NCBI GenBank assembly: GCA_017504995.1 | Contig: JAFVQC010000067.1 | Location: 1 to 41,725, forward strand | From: Clostridia bacterium | GTDB lineage: Bacteria > Bacillota > Clostridia > Oscillospirales > CAG-272 | Length of the DNA: 41,725 nt | Direction of reading: 5' to 3' | In this document: positions 30,587-39,366 of the stretch, piece by piece | Numbering within the stretch: the stretch's first letter is position 1 | Layout of the letters: each line of letters opens with the position of its first letter | The notes under the pieces: model-generated | Told to the model about the DNA's origin: nothing | Seen by the model: only the letters and a program-made list of their open reading frames with translations | Databases searched by the model: none | Made by a program: the position numbers and the translations under genes

Positions 30587-31413
30587 GATTCACCGTACAC
30601 GAGGGGCTTCTTGTAAAAGTCCTCGTAAACCCTTACCCATGCCTCGTAGTTTTCCCTTCTCATTCGTGCCTTTGCTTCCGCCGAGGAAAGCGTTTCGTCG
30701 GGATAGACAGCAGGCAGAATATGGATTGTATACTCCTGCACGAAAAAGCCGTCGCCGTCGAGAACGTCGCTGTCCTCCATGGTGATAAAAATCGGCACGA
30801 TGGGCGTTTTGTTCCGCACCGCCAACGCAAACGCGCCGTCCTGCATCGGCTTTGGCTTGCGATAATTCCACCACATGCTCTGCTCGGGATAGATCAGTAT
30901 CGTTTCCCCCCGCGCCAGCAATACCTTGACCGCCCTTAAAAATTTTTTCATGGTAGCCGTTTGATTGGAAAGAGGAAGCGTATTGCAATGGCGCATAAAA
31001 AGCCCGAAGGGCTTGGGGGGATTGGTATAGTTCCCTTCCCGAATCACCTTGTAAAGCATCTTCCCGTCCATATGGTCACGGAGCGCCACCCATACCGCGT
31101 AATTATCACACACGCTGAAATGGTTGCAGGTAACGATCTTACCGCCGCTGACGGCGGTAAAATTCTCAATCCCCCGCACCTCCTTGATGATAAGCTGACG
31201 GTTGGCGATCATTTTATCAAAAAAGCGAGAGCCTGCCCAATTTGCGATTTTGTTTTTGATTTTACTGGAACGCTTCTCGTTCAGATAATCCACCATATCC
31301 GGCATCAGCGGATAGGTCTCGGGATCGTCCTCCACGTCCAGATGCCAAAGCTCCTTTTTTTCAAACTCCTCTATTCTTCGAAGCAATTCCAGCTTGTGAG
31401 CAGACCGTTCCAT
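30583..31413 (-). CDS. Lysophospholipid/1-acylglycerol-3-phosphate acyltransferase-like protein (PlsC family)
   Basis: 276 residues. The acyltransferase HX4D motif is H98-FSVC-D103 in 'VTCNHFSVCDN', and the 'LIYPEQSMWW' stretch (about 184) stands where the family has EGT/PEGTR. There is no clear N-terminal membrane anchor, but a basic amphipathic N-terminus. The family moves acyl chains to lysophosphatidate or other lipid acceptors. The gene starts 8 bases after the GT8 gene and overlaps the CrtO-like gene, so a combined glycolipid modification pathway is plausible. AGGTAGGAA precedes ATG 31413. Confidence 0.82.
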   Translation of the reverse strand: MERSAHKLELLRRIEEFEKKELWHLDVEDDPETYPLMPDMVDYLNEKRSSKIKNKIANWAGSRFFDKMIANRQLIIKEVRGIENFTAVSGGKIVTCNHFSVCDNYAVWVALRDHMDGKMLYKVIREGNYTNPPKPFGLFMRHCNTLPLSNQTATMKKFLRAVKVLLARGETILIYPEQSMWWNYRKPKPMQDGAFALAVRNKTPIVPIFITMEDSDVLDGDGFFVQEYTIHILPAVYPDETLSSAEAKARMRRENYEAWVRVYEDFYKKPLVYGES

Positions 31414-31421
31414 TTCCTACC

Positions 31422-32369
31422 TCAACCTTTCTTCAACTGTTTCAAAAACGTTTGCTCGGAGGCAACGATTTTGTTTGCGTGTACCAAAATTTCGCTTGCG
31501 GCAGCTTCCTTTTTTGCCCGTTCCTCGTCGCCAAACGCCGCCTTCCGCTGCAAGATCACCTCGTAAAAGGGAGATTTTTCCGCATAGCGCCAGAAATATT
31601 CTCCGTCGATCACGTCATCGTACTGCCACGGCTTTTTGTATAGCGCGTAATGAACGATGTTCTTTTTCCCTTGGCAGGCATAGGGCATCGGCTCTTTGTT
31701 CCAGCCGTTGGGCAAAACGTATATTTTGTTTTGACACAAATAATTCAAGTACGCCTGATCGGGATCCAGAAGGTCAAAATCGTAGTCCGTGATCAATTGA
31801 ACGAATTGCTCCTCGATTTTATTTTTGCGGAACTGCTCCAGATTGATCACCAAAACCCCCGCGTTCACGTATCCGTCGGGGTCTACGCCCAACGCTTTTT
31901 CGGCATACTTGCGGAATTCCTCGGTACTGCGAACGAATTGCTCGGGCGCGGCAGCTAAAATATTGTCGCCGAGATCGGTGCGGTATAGCTCGGATACGTC
32001 CCCAAGCACCACCAGATCGCAATCCAGATATACGATCTTATCGTACTGCGGGAACAACGAAGCAATGAAAAGACGGTAATACGTAACCACCGAAAAATGA
32101 TATACGTTCTTAAAACGGGATTGGATATTCTCCACGTCCTTGGAAATGTCTATAAAATCAATAGAAAATCCGTGACGCTCGTTCTGCTTGATTTTGGAAA
32201 CGTTTTGGGCCTCAAGTCCGGTATGAAGAATGATGATCCGATATTGATACGCCTTACTCGCGTTTTCAATCAAGGAAGCAATCGCTACGTCAAGATACGG
32301 TATATAATGATCGTCGGTGGAGAAAAAAACGGGGATTTCCTTCGACTGCGTATCGGCACTGTAATTCAA
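31422..32369 (-). CDS. Glycosyltransferase family 8 protein
   Basis: 315 residues. GT-A fold with the metal-binding DxD as D116-C-D118 in 'KIVYLDCDLVVLGD', 'YVNAGVLVINL', 'LDPDQAYLNYL' and 'VHYALYKKPW', all hallmarks of GT8 (LgtC-like retaining galactosyl/glucosyl transferases). It uses a UDP-sugar, acceptor unknown. Start is TTG at 32369, with a perfect AGGAGGA 6 bases upstream. It is first in a three-gene operon with two acyltransferase-like genes and has its own promoter. Confidence 0.9.
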   Translation of the reverse strand: MNYSADTQSKEIPVFFSTDDHYIPYLDVAIASLIENASKAYQYRIIILHTGLEAQNVSKIKQNERHGFSIDFIDISKDVENIQSRFKNVYHFSVVTYYRLFIASLFPQYDKIVYLDCDLVVLGDVSELYRTDLGDNILAAAPEQFVRSTEEFRKYAEKALGVDPDGYVNAGVLVINLEQFRKNKIEEQFVQLITDYDFDLLDPDQAYLNYLCQNKIYVLPNGWNKEPMPYACQGKKNIVHYALYKKPWQYDDVIDGEYFWRYAEKSPFYEVILQRKAAFGDEERAKKEAAASEILVHANKIVASEQTFLKQLKKG

Positions 32370-32431
32370 AACGAGTCCTCCTTTGATGCAATGTTCTGCG
32401 ATTGAATTTTTTGAATGTGGTTATCGATACT

Positions 32432-32460
32432 ATATTATCACATTTTCAATGCAAAGTCAA
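32432..32460 (-). promoter_or_regulatory. Sigma-A promoter of the GT8 operon
   Basis: Minus strand: TTGACT (32460-32455), 17-base spacer, TAATAT (32437-32432). Confidence 0.7.
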
Positions 32461-32502
32461 GTACTTTTTCAAAAAACAAAAAAACAAATCGATCAATAGC
32501 AT

Positions 32503-32531
32503 CATGACCACCGATTCAATCGGTGGTCATG
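32503..32531. terminator. Hairpin after the acyl-CoA synthetase-like gene
   Basis: A perfect 13-bp stem CATGACCACCGAT (32503-32515) / ATCGGTGGTCATG (32519-32531), 8 bases past the stop at 32539. No T-run follows immediately on the minus strand (T-rich DNA begins about 20 bases later), so termination may be factor-assisted. Confidence 0.55.
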
Positions 32532-32538
32532 GCCGGTT

Positions 32539-34239
32539 TTATTTCGTTTTTTCCGCGTAAGACGTTGCGATCATACGGGGCACTTCAAATCGCTTGATCT
32601 TTTTTGAGGAGTTCTTGGGGAATTCCTCGTTGGTAACGATGGTCACGTCAATGCGCTTGTAGGTCTGAACCACGTCGTTGACCGCGGCGACCGCTTCGCT
32701 CAGCTTTTTCTCTAACAGCGCGGTGCTGTATCCTGCTCCCAACAGCTCTTCTGCCGCCTCAACGTCGGGACGGAGAACCGCTACGATGTCACATTCGTTC
32801 TTTTTCTCATTCTGCATACTGAGAACGATTGCCTCGCCCACCAAGGGATTGCGGCAAAGATAGGACTCCAGCTCCTCGGGAAATACGTTTTTCCCATTGG
32901 CGCGAATGATCACGTTTTTCTTTCGTCCCGTGATGATCAGAAATCCGTTGGCGTCAATATAACCGATGTCTCCCGTATAGAGCCAGCCGTTCTTTTTGAC
33001 CTCAGCCGTCAGGTCGGGACGACCGTAATAGCCGAGCATCACGTTATCGCCGCGGTAGCAGATCTCTCCCGTGCCGTCCTCGGCGGGATCGACGATCTTC
33101 AATTCGCCGTCGGGAAGCACCAAGCCCGCGGCGCGATCGTTGAAATAACAGTCGCGGTTGACGGCGGCAAGGGGCGCGGATTCGGTCAGTCCGTAGCCTT
33201 GGATCACGTTCAGTCCGAAATCTCTCATACCCTTGATGATTTCGGGATCAATGGGAGCGCCCCCCGAAACCAGAAGCTCCAGCCGTCCGCCGAAGGATTC
33301 GTGGATCTCGGCAAACAGCCTTTTCTTCGCCGCCATGCGGGCGGAATAGGGCTTGATTTTGTTGGTCACGGCAATGACGGTCCGTACCTTCTTTTCAATT
33401 CCTTTCTTGCGGATATTCGCCCAGATCTTGCGGTACATGGTCTCAATCAGCAACGGCACGCAAAGGATCTTGGTAGGACGGACCTCCTTGACGTTTTTCA
33501 TGATATAACGAACGCCTTGAGAGAACGCCACCGACGCGCCGCGGGACAGCGGGAATAAGAAGCCGCAGGTACACTCGTATACGTGATGCAACGGAAGAAC
33601 GGACAGCGCGCGGTCCTCGGTGTCTACGTGGATCATGCGACCGAGGTTTTCTATGGTATGGCAAAGATTTCTTTGAGATAACATCACGCCCTTGGAAACA
33701 CCCGTCGTTCCCGAGGTGAAGATCAGGGCGCACATGGTATCAATGTCAATGGAACGGTCGGCATAAAGCGTGCAGCCCTGCTTCAACAACCGAGCGCCTT
33801 CTTCGATCAGATCGGAAAGCTCGTCAAAGCCTATACGGCAGACCGAAGGATCTACGTCCCCCAGCTTGGAATTCATTTTGAAGGAGTGCAGGATCAGCGA
33901 CGCCTCCGAAATTTTTGCGATATTGGCGATCTCCTCCGCGGGGATCTCCTTGTCTACGGGAACGATCACGCCAAGACCGCAGACCGTCGCCATATAAGAC
34001 AGACACCACTCGTAGCAGTTTTCGCCCGTCACGAGAATTCTCTTATCCAAAAAGCCTTTGGCGGCAAGGGCAGTTCCGAGCGCCAATACGTCACCCTTGA
34101 GGCGGGAAAAGCTGTATTCCACGTACTTTCCGTCCACCTTCTGGAGAAAGGCGGGATGATCGCCGTACTGCGCGGCACTGTGCTCCAGCATTTCCCTCAG
34201 GTTGTGAATTTTGTTTACCTTATAAAAATTTGGTTGCAT
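32539..34239 (-). CDS. Long-chain acyl-CoA synthetase / AMP-binding protein
   Basis: 566 residues of the adenylate-forming superfamily. Motifs are the P-loop 'IFTSGTTGVSKGVM' (about 180), 'GYGLTESAPL', 'YTGDIGYID', the hinge 'GRKKNVIIRANGKNVFPEE' and the C-terminal lysine region 'PKNSSKKIKRFEV'. It likely activates a fatty acid to acyl-AMP and then to acyl-CoA (or acyl-ACP). Residues 1-35 contain no membrane span. I chose ATG 34239 for AGAGGTG upstream; the frame runs open to 34332 but crosses the promoter. Its neighbours in the lipid operon next door fit a lipid role. Confidence 0.88.
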   Translation of the reverse strand: MQPNFYKVNKIHNLREMLEHSAAQYGDHPAFLQKVDGKYVEYSFSRLKGDVLALGTALAAKGFLDKRILVTGENCYEWCLSYMATVCGLGVIVPVDKEIPAEEIANIAKISEASLILHSFKMNSKLGDVDPSVCRIGFDELSDLIEEGARLLKQGCTLYADRSIDIDTMCALIFTSGTTGVSKGVMLSQRNLCHTIENLGRMIHVDTEDRALSVLPLHHVYECTCGFLFPLSRGASVAFSQGVRYIMKNVKEVRPTKILCVPLLIETMYRKIWANIRKKGIEKKVRTVIAVTNKIKPYSARMAAKKRLFAEIHESFGGRLELLVSGGAPIDPEIIKGMRDFGLNVIQGYGLTESAPLAAVNRDCYFNDRAAGLVLPDGELKIVDPAEDGTGEICYRGDNVMLGYYGRPDLTAEVKKNGWLYTGDIGYIDANGFLIITGRKKNVIIRANGKNVFPEELESYLCRNPLVGEAIVLSMQNEKKNECDIVAVLRPDVEAAEELLGAGYSTALLEKKLSEAVAAVNDVVQTYKRIDVTIVTNEEFPKNSSKKIKRFEVPRMIATSYAEKTK

Positions 34240-34297
34240 TGCGAACACCTCTTCTTTTTTGACAAAAGTTGACAACTCAACATTTGATTGCTCAACA

Positions 34298-34303
34298 ATT
34301 ATA
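34298..34303 (-). promoter_or_regulatory. Extended -10 promoter of the acyl-CoA synthetase-like gene
   Basis: TATGGTATAAT on the minus strand (TATAAT at 34303-34298, TG one base before). No good -35 at 17 bases. Just downstream lie repeated TTGAG/CTCAA boxes including GTTGA...TCAAC (34268-34280), which could be an operator. Confidence 0.5.
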
Positions 34304-34369
34304 CCATAAGATAGCGCAAAAGGTGTGAACAAATTGTAAAAGAGCAGAAAGAATTGATTTCGAATTTAA

Positions 34370-34403
34370 AAACGGCGTGTGAACACAATGTCACACGCCG
34401 TTT
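34370..34403 (-). terminator. Intrinsic terminator of the alkaline phosphatase gene
   Basis: AAACGGCGTGTGA (34370-34382) pairs with TCACACGCCGTTT (34391-34403), a 13-bp stem; the minus strand then reads TTTTTAAATT. Confidence 0.88.
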
Positions 34404-34413
34404 GAGGCTTTTG

Positions 34414-36303
34414 CTAAGCGGCAACGGCAGGGCAAGACCAGCTTTGCCCGAAGGTTTTCGCGCCGAAGGCTTTTGCGATAAATTTCGCGATATTAATATT
34501 TTCGGTAGCCACGTTGTGGAATACTTCAACCCCTGCGCCGAAGGCGTATAGGGGAACGTCAGCGTTCGTGTGGTTGCTCGTGGTGAAGCCGTACTTGTAT
34601 TTAGAAGAACTGTCTGGCGTGATACCGCCCGTTTCGTGGTCTGCGGTAATGATCAGTGCGGTGTCGGGATGACAGAGCGTGAAGCAAATGACGTAAGCGA
34701 TCACGTCGTTGTAATATTTCACGTGCTCAAGCGTGCCGTCCATATCGTTTTTATGGGCACGCTTGTCGATATGTCCTTCCTCTACCATCATAAAGAAGGG
34801 GGCGGAGGAGTCGGTCAGCGCCCGCAGCGCGTTGCGGGTTTCGTCGGTCAGCTTGTCTCCGTTGATGCTGCCCAAGCAGTAATCCAGATCGTTCTTGATG
34901 GCGTTGACCTGCGTGGCGATGTCCGCGTTGTTTCGGTGGGTGGAATGAGCGAGGAACGCGCCGGGAGTCGCGCCCGTCAGGGCATCGGTGGAAAGGACCG
35001 CGGTCTGCGCGCCGTATGCGGCGGCAAGCTCTCGAACGTTTTGTACGCTCTTTTTGTTGTGATCCATACCCAACACGTTGTTGAGCGTTTTATATCCCGT
35101 CGCCATGGCGGTTGCCGAGGCGGCGCTGTCGGTATAAGCCGCGCCGTTATAGATCACGGAATAAGAACGGGTAACCGACTTACCGATAACGGGAAGTCCA
35201 TCTGCCACAAAGGCGGGCAAGCCGTTTGCCAGCGTTGCTTTGACGTGATTGAAGCCCATGCCGTCTCCGATCATCAGGATCGCGTTCCGATAGGTGGAGG
35301 AGAAGGAATAGGTCTTTTTCTCTGCGGTGGTGGGCAGATCGTTGACGGCGACCACGCGGTTTTGCGTATCGTTGGCATCGGGCAAAAGATACGTAGAGAC
35401 GAAGGCTCCCACGCCTGCCGCCGCATAGACGCCCGTACCCTTCATGACAAGCTTGGTATCGTTCCGCATCAGGATATATTGCGCTCCCGAAAGCCCGTCG
35501 GTTTCACTTTGGTCGCGATTCGTGTCACCGACGAGGATCTCGTGGCTTTGCTCGGCGGTATCGTCGTAGCAGAGCGTCAGCTCATATCCCGACTGGTTAT
35601 AAATATGATCCCGAAGATTCAGTCCCGCATAATAGGTCAGAAGATCGCAGCTTTTAGGAACGACGATCGAGTATCTCGCAATGCTGACTCCGTTTACGGT
35701 CAGGGTCTGAATGGGATAGCTTGCCGTTGCCTTGGCGTAATGAAGATCGTTTTCAATGACGATAGAGCGTTCCGTTGCGTCAGCGTAGGTGTCCAAAAAA
35801 TACTGAACGGCTTCCAGCAATTTTTTCTCGGTCGTAGCATGAATCAAGAGGGATTCGTATTCGTCGGCTTGATCGAAGGCAAGGATATATTCCTCGCCGC
35901 GTACAAGCTCGGAGGCGATCTCCGCGCTTTCCACGCGGTTGGTAGCTCCAATGAGAATTTCATTGATCGGCGCGTCGTCGTCAATTATTTGTTCATCGTG
36001 GTAGCATGGAAGGGTCATGCCGTGGGTTTCGGTCAGCTTGCCAAAGAGTGCGGTCAAAGAATTTTTCGTGTAGGTGGAAAGATCGTTGTCGTAGACGACC
36101 ACGTAGTTGCTCACGCCGTTCATGACGATCGGTACGGCAGTGGTTGGAGGCTCGGTTTCGATGCCTTCCGTCGTTTTTGACGTGTCATTGGGAAGCTCGG
36201 TTGTGTTGACCGAAGAAACGGCGGGCAATTCCTGCGCGCAAGCGGTGAATACGCCGCCGAGAATGACGAGGATCAAAAGAATCGATAAAATTTTTCTTGC
36301 CAT
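34414..36303 (-). CDS. Alkaline phosphatase, probable lipoprotein
   Basis: 629 residues. The signal peptide 'MARKILSILLILVILGGVFTAC' ends in a lipobox-like FTAC, so the protein is probably lipid-anchored outside the membrane. An N-terminal extension of about 270 residues of unknown type precedes the phosphatase domain. That domain shows 'MIGDGMGFNH' with metal-binding Asp, 'DSAASATAMATGYKT' with the nucleophile Ser, 'VEEGHIDKRAHKND', 'IITADHETGG' and 'TSNHTNADVPLYAFG'. It hydrolyses phosphomonoesters to free phosphate. ATG 36303 has AAAGGA upstream. It lies 56 bases after the iron-regulator gene and may be co-transcribed with it. No Pho-box was recognised. Confidence 0.9.
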   Translation of the reverse strand: MARKILSILLILVILGGVFTACAQELPAVSSVNTTELPNDTSKTTEGIETEPPTTAVPIVMNGVSNYVVVYDNDLSTYTKNSLTALFGKLTETHGMTLPCYHDEQIIDDDAPINEILIGATNRVESAEIASELVRGEEYILAFDQADEYESLLIHATTEKKLLEAVQYFLDTYADATERSIVIENDLHYAKATASYPIQTLTVNGVSIARYSIVVPKSCDLLTYYAGLNLRDHIYNQSGYELTLCYDDTAEQSHEILVGDTNRDQSETDGLSGAQYILMRNDTKLVMKGTGVYAAAGVGAFVSTYLLPDANDTQNRVVAVNDLPTTAEKKTYSFSSTYRNAILMIGDGMGFNHVKATLANGLPAFVADGLPVIGKSVTRSYSVIYNGAAYTDSAASATAMATGYKTLNNVLGMDHNKKSVQNVRELAAAYGAQTAVLSTDALTGATPGAFLAHSTHRNNADIATQVNAIKNDLDYCLGSINGDKLTDETRNALRALTDSSAPFFMMVEEGHIDKRAHKNDMDGTLEHVKYYNDVIAYVICFTLCHPDTALIITADHETGGITPDSSSKYKYGFTTSNHTNADVPLYAFGAGVEVFHNVATENINIAKFIAKAFGAKTFGQSWSCPAVAA

Positions 36304-36359
36304 AAAAGTTCCTTTCAACGAATCCGCTTTCATCCGTTATGCGGATCAGGATATCGTTA

Positions 36360-36731
36360 TCATTCTTTATAATGCAAATAATGCTCCTTTACAGCGGAGA
36401 AGGATTTTTCGCTGATGACGTGTTCAATGCGGCAGGCGTCCTCGGTAGCGGTTTTCTCGTCCACGCCCAGCGCCATCAGCAAGTTGGTCAGCACGGTATG
36501 ACGCTCGTATAATTGCTCCGCGACCCGCATTCCTTTATCGGTCATCGTGATATATCCGTCCCCGTCCACCGAGATATGCTCGCTTTTCTTCAAAAGACCG
36601 ATGGCGCGGCTGACGGAAGGCTTGGTATATCCAAGATATGCGCCCACGTCTATGGCGCGGATATTCTCATTCTTTTGTAATAAAACGTAAATTGCTTCGA
36701 GATACATCTGTCCCGATTCGTGCAGTGCCAT
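36360..36731 (-). CDS. DtxR-family iron-dependent transcriptional repressor
   Basis: 123 residues: a winged helix ('AIDVGAYLGYTKPSVSRAIGLLKKS') and a dimerisation/metal domain, with no SH3 domain. Aligning by eye with known family members, the metal ligands are M9, C100, E103 and H104, with H78. That is the DtxR/IdeR set (M10, C102, E105, H106) rather than the MntR set (D8, E99, E102, H103), which points to Fe(II) sensing. It is divergent from feoA-feoB, whose control region carries two matching palindromes. ATG 36731 has GAAGGGAG upstream. Confidence 0.88.
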   Translation of the reverse strand: MALHESGQMYLEAIYVLLQKNENIRAIDVGAYLGYTKPSVSRAIGLLKKSEHISVDGDGYITMTDKGMRVAEQLYERHTVLTNLLMALGVDEKTATEDACRIEHVISEKSFSAVKEHYLHYKE

Positions 36732-36761
36732 AGATACGCTCCCTTCAATAGATATCAATTT

Positions 36762-36790
36762 ATTATATCATATCTTTGAATTTTTTTCAA
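36762..36790 (-). promoter_or_regulatory. Sigma-A promoter of the DtxR-family gene
   Basis: Minus strand: TTGAAA (36790-36785), 17-base spacer ending TGA, TATAAT (36767-36762). An imperfect AGATAT...ATATCT inverted repeat spans the -10. The feo-type palindrome is not present here. Confidence 0.8.
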
Positions 36791-36905
36791 GAGAAAACAA
36801 TATAAATTAGCGTGTCTCTTTTTGTGCAAAATATCCATGAGGAAAGGAATGATTTGGAGGCATTTTGTCAACCCGAACGAATTTGCTAAAAAAACGCGAA
36901 AATGG

Positions 36906-36934
36906 TTGACAACAAAGGAAAAATGAAGTATAAT
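36906..36934 (+). promoter_or_regulatory. Sigma-A promoter of feoA
   Basis: TTGACA (36906-36911), 17-base spacer, TATAAT (36929-36934). Predicted start at about 36941. Confidence 0.87.
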
Positions 36935-36942
36935 ATATTGCA

Positions 36943-36958
36943 GTTAGCGGTTGCTAAC
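36943..36958. promoter_or_regulatory. Palindromic operator at the feoA transcription start
   Basis: GTTAGC-GGTT-GCTAAC covers about +3 to +18. Binding there would block initiation. The TTAG...CTAA core resembles DtxR/IdeR boxes. A second copy lies at 37275-37294. Confidence 0.75.
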
Positions 36959-36998
36959 CAAGTGATCGATAAAAAGCAATCGGTGAAAGGAGCTTGCG

Positions 36999-37211
36999 AT
37001 GAATCTGAAGGAAGTAGAAGAAGGAAAAGAATACATCATAAGCAAAATTGAAACCGATGACGAGGAGCTTGACGCTTTTCTTTTCTCGCTCGGTTGCTAC
37101 AGCGGTGAAGCAATTACCGTCGTTCGCCGTATGAAGGGCGGCTGTATTGTCGCAATCAAGGACGCGAGATATAATATTGATAATCAGCTTGCAGAAGCCA
37201 TCGTAATATGA
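36999..37211 (+). CDS. feoA: Ferrous iron transport protein A
   Basis: 70 residues, a small SH3-like cytoplasmic protein of the Feo system ('LFSLGCYSGEAITVVRRMKGG', 'YNIDNQLAEAIVI'). FeoA supports Fe(II) transport by FeoB. GAAAGGAG lies 8 bases before the ATG. The gene has its own promoter overlapped by a palindromic operator and is 138 bases ahead of feoB. The gap holds a hairpin AAGGGCA/TGCCCTT (37239-37273) without a T-run. Confidence 0.9.
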   Translation: MNLKEVEEGKEYIISKIETDDEELDAFLFSLGCYSGEAITVVRRMKGGCIVAIKDARYNIDNQLAEAIVI

Positions 37212-37274
37212 TTTTGTATGCCATAAAGTGATATGTCAAAGGGCATTTTGCAAGCCGATTATTTTTTGCCCTTG

Positions 37275-37294
37275 CGGTTAGCCGTTGCTAACCG
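37275..37294. promoter_or_regulatory. Second palindromic operator, before feoB
   Basis: CGGTTAGC-CGTT-GCTAACCG, a perfect 8+8 palindrome with a 4-base spacer, 56 bases before the feoB start. No consensus promoter was seen between feoA and feoB, so it may control an undetected start or act as a roadblock. Confidence 0.72.
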
Positions 37295-37349
37295 ATAAAC
37301 GAAAGCAGTAAATTATATCCGTAAAGGATTAAAAATAGGAGGACCTCCA

Positions 37350-39365
37350 ATGAGAATTGCCTTGACAGGTAATCCCAACTCAGGTAAGACCACCATGTAC
37401 AACGCTCTCACGGGTCGCAGTGAGAAGGTTGGAAACTGGGCAGGCGTTACCGTTGACAAGAAAGAACACCCCATCAAAAAGATGTATGCAGGTAGCGAAC
37501 AACTGATTGCCGTTGACCTTCCCGGCGCATACTCTATGTCACCCTTTACGAGCGAGGAAAGCATTACAAGCTCCTACGTAAAGAGCGAGCATCCCGACGT
37601 AATCATCAACATCGTGGATGCGACCAACCTCAGCCGAAGCCTTTTCTTCACCACGCAGCTTCTTGAGCTTGGTATTCCCGTTGTCGTCGCGCTGAACAAG
37701 CACGACGTAAACGAGAGGAAGTCGAACAAGATTGACGCGGAGGCTCTTTCCGCAAAGCTTGGTTGTCCCGTTATCCATACGGCTTCCACCGCTGCCGAAG
37801 GCTTAAAGGCTGTTGTTGAAGCGGCGATCAAAGTAGCGGGTACGGCGCAGAAAGCGCCTTACGTTCAGGGAGATATCGATCTTACCGATAAGGCTGTTGT
37901 TGAAGCGGCTGACCGCAAGCGTTTTGCTTTCGTAAACGATATCGTAAAAGCGGTTGAAACCCGTAAGGTACATACAAAGGATAAAAACGTAGGCGATAAG
38001 ATCGACACGGTTCTTACAAACAAGTGGCTCGGTATTCCGATCTTCGCTCTCGTTATGTGGGCTGTGTTCTGGATCTCTCAATCCGGTCCCGGCTTGTGGC
38101 TCTCCGAAGGTCTTGACATCGGTGAAACTCACCTTTGGGGACTCGTTGACTGCATCGGTTGGTTCAAGGGCATCGTGGAAGGTTGGCTTGGTGGCGCACA
38201 TCATATCATTCAAGCAATTATTCTTGAAGGTATCATCGAAGGCGTTGCAACCGTTGTCGGCTTCCTGCCGCTTGTAATGGTTATGTACTTCCTTATCGCT
38301 CTCCTTGAGGATTGCGGTTATATGGCTCGTGCGACCATCGTTCTCGATCCCATCTTTAAGAAGGTCGGTCTCTCCGGCAAATCCGTCATTCCTTTCATCA
38401 TTGGTACGGGTTGTGCGATTCCCGGTATTATGGCTTGCCGTACCATCCGTAACGAGCGTGAGCGCAGATCAACTGCTATGCTGACTCCCTTCATGCCCTG
38501 CGGCGCAAAGCTTCCTGTTATCGCGCTCTTCGCAGGCGCGTTCTTCAGCGAATCCTCTTGGGTTGGCGTAACCATGTACTTCGTAGGTATCGTACTGATT
38601 CTTCTTTGCGCATTGCTTATCAATGCCCTCAACGGCTACAAGGCAAGGAAGTCCTTCTTTATCATTGAGCTTCCCGAATATAAAGCTCCCTCCGTTAAGC
38701 AGGCATTCAAGTCGATGTGTCAGAGAGGTTGGGCTTATATCGTAAAAGCAGGTACCGTTATTCTCGTATGCAACTTTGTTGTTTATATGATGCAGACCTA
38801 TAGCTGGAGCTTCCAAATGGTTGATGATCCCTCCAACTCCATTCTTGCATCTATTGCAACTCCCATCGGATATATGATCGCTCCTATCGTTGGTGTCGCT
38901 CTTTGGCAGCTTGCGGCTGCGGCTGTTACAGGATTTATCGCAAAGGAATGTGTGGTTTCCACTCTTGCAACCGTATTTATGTTCGAGCATCTGATCAACG
39001 AGGATCTCGAAGCGGTTGGCGCGATCACGGGCGCAAATATGGGCGGTATCTCGGTCGTTGCGGGTCTTGCGTTCCTCATGTTTAACCTCTTTTCCCCCCC
39101 TTGCTTCGCAGCGCTCGGCGCAATGAACTCTGAGATCAAGAGCAAGAAGTGGTTCTGGGCAGGGGTTGGTCTCCAATTCGCTGTTGGATACGTTGTTTCA
39201 TTCCTTACGTTCTTCTTTGGTACACTCTTTACGGGTGGAAGTCTTGGCGTTGCTTGGATGCCAATCGTTGGTTGGGCTATCACCATCGCGATTGCCGCAA
39301 TCTTCACCGTTATGATTGTCAGAAAGAATAAGCAGTTGAAGGCGGAATACGCTCTGAAGGCATAA
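37350..39365 (+). CDS. feoB: Ferrous iron transporter FeoB
   Basis: 671 residues. An N-terminal G domain has G1 'GNPNSGKTT' (7-15), G3 'DLPG' (about 55) and G4 'NKHD' (about 118), then a helical GDI region. The membrane domain has paired Gate motifs ('FIIGTGCAIPGIMACRTI', 'LTPFMPCGAKLPVIALF', 'FIAKECVVSTLATVF'). The cysteines in the two gates are typical. It moves Fe(II) into the cell. AGGAGG precedes ATG 37350. It is followed 1 base later by the Cys-rich accessory gene. Confidence 0.97.
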   Translation: MRIALTGNPNSGKTTMYNALTGRSEKVGNWAGVTVDKKEHPIKKMYAGSEQLIAVDLPGAYSMSPFTSEESITSSYVKSEHPDVIINIVDATNLSRSLFFTTQLLELGIPVVVALNKHDVNERKSNKIDAEALSAKLGCPVIHTASTAAEGLKAVVEAAIKVAGTAQKAPYVQGDIDLTDKAVVEAADRKRFAFVNDIVKAVETRKVHTKDKNVGDKIDTVLTNKWLGIPIFALVMWAVFWISQSGPGLWLSEGLDIGETHLWGLVDCIGWFKGIVEGWLGGAHHIIQAIILEGIIEGVATVVGFLPLVMVMYFLIALLEDCGYMARATIVLDPIFKKVGLSGKSVIPFIIGTGCAIPGIMACRTIRNERERRSTAMLTPFMPCGAKLPVIALFAGAFFSESSWVGVTMYFVGIVLILLCALLINALNGYKARKSFFIIELPEYKAPSVKQAFKSMCQRGWAYIVKAGTVILVCNFVVYMMQTYSWSFQMVDDPSNSILASIATPIGYMIAPIVGVALWQLAAAAVTGFIAKECVVSTLATVFMFEHLINEDLEAVGAITGANMGGISVVAGLAFLMFNLFSPPCFAALGAMNSEIKSKKWFWAGVGLQFAVGYVVSFLTFFFGTLFTGGSLGVAWMPIVGWAITIAIAAIFTVMIVRKNKQLKAEYALKA

Positions 39366-39366
39366 T

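Noticed and set aside
34570..36180. Open frame of 536 codons opposite the alkaline phosphatase gene
   Set aside because: No start signal, no motif; the phosphatase catalytic residues on the other strand are clear.
37239..37273. Hairpin between feoA and feoB as a terminator
   Set aside because: The 7-bp stem has a 21-base loop and no T-run after it; feoB is probably co-transcribed.
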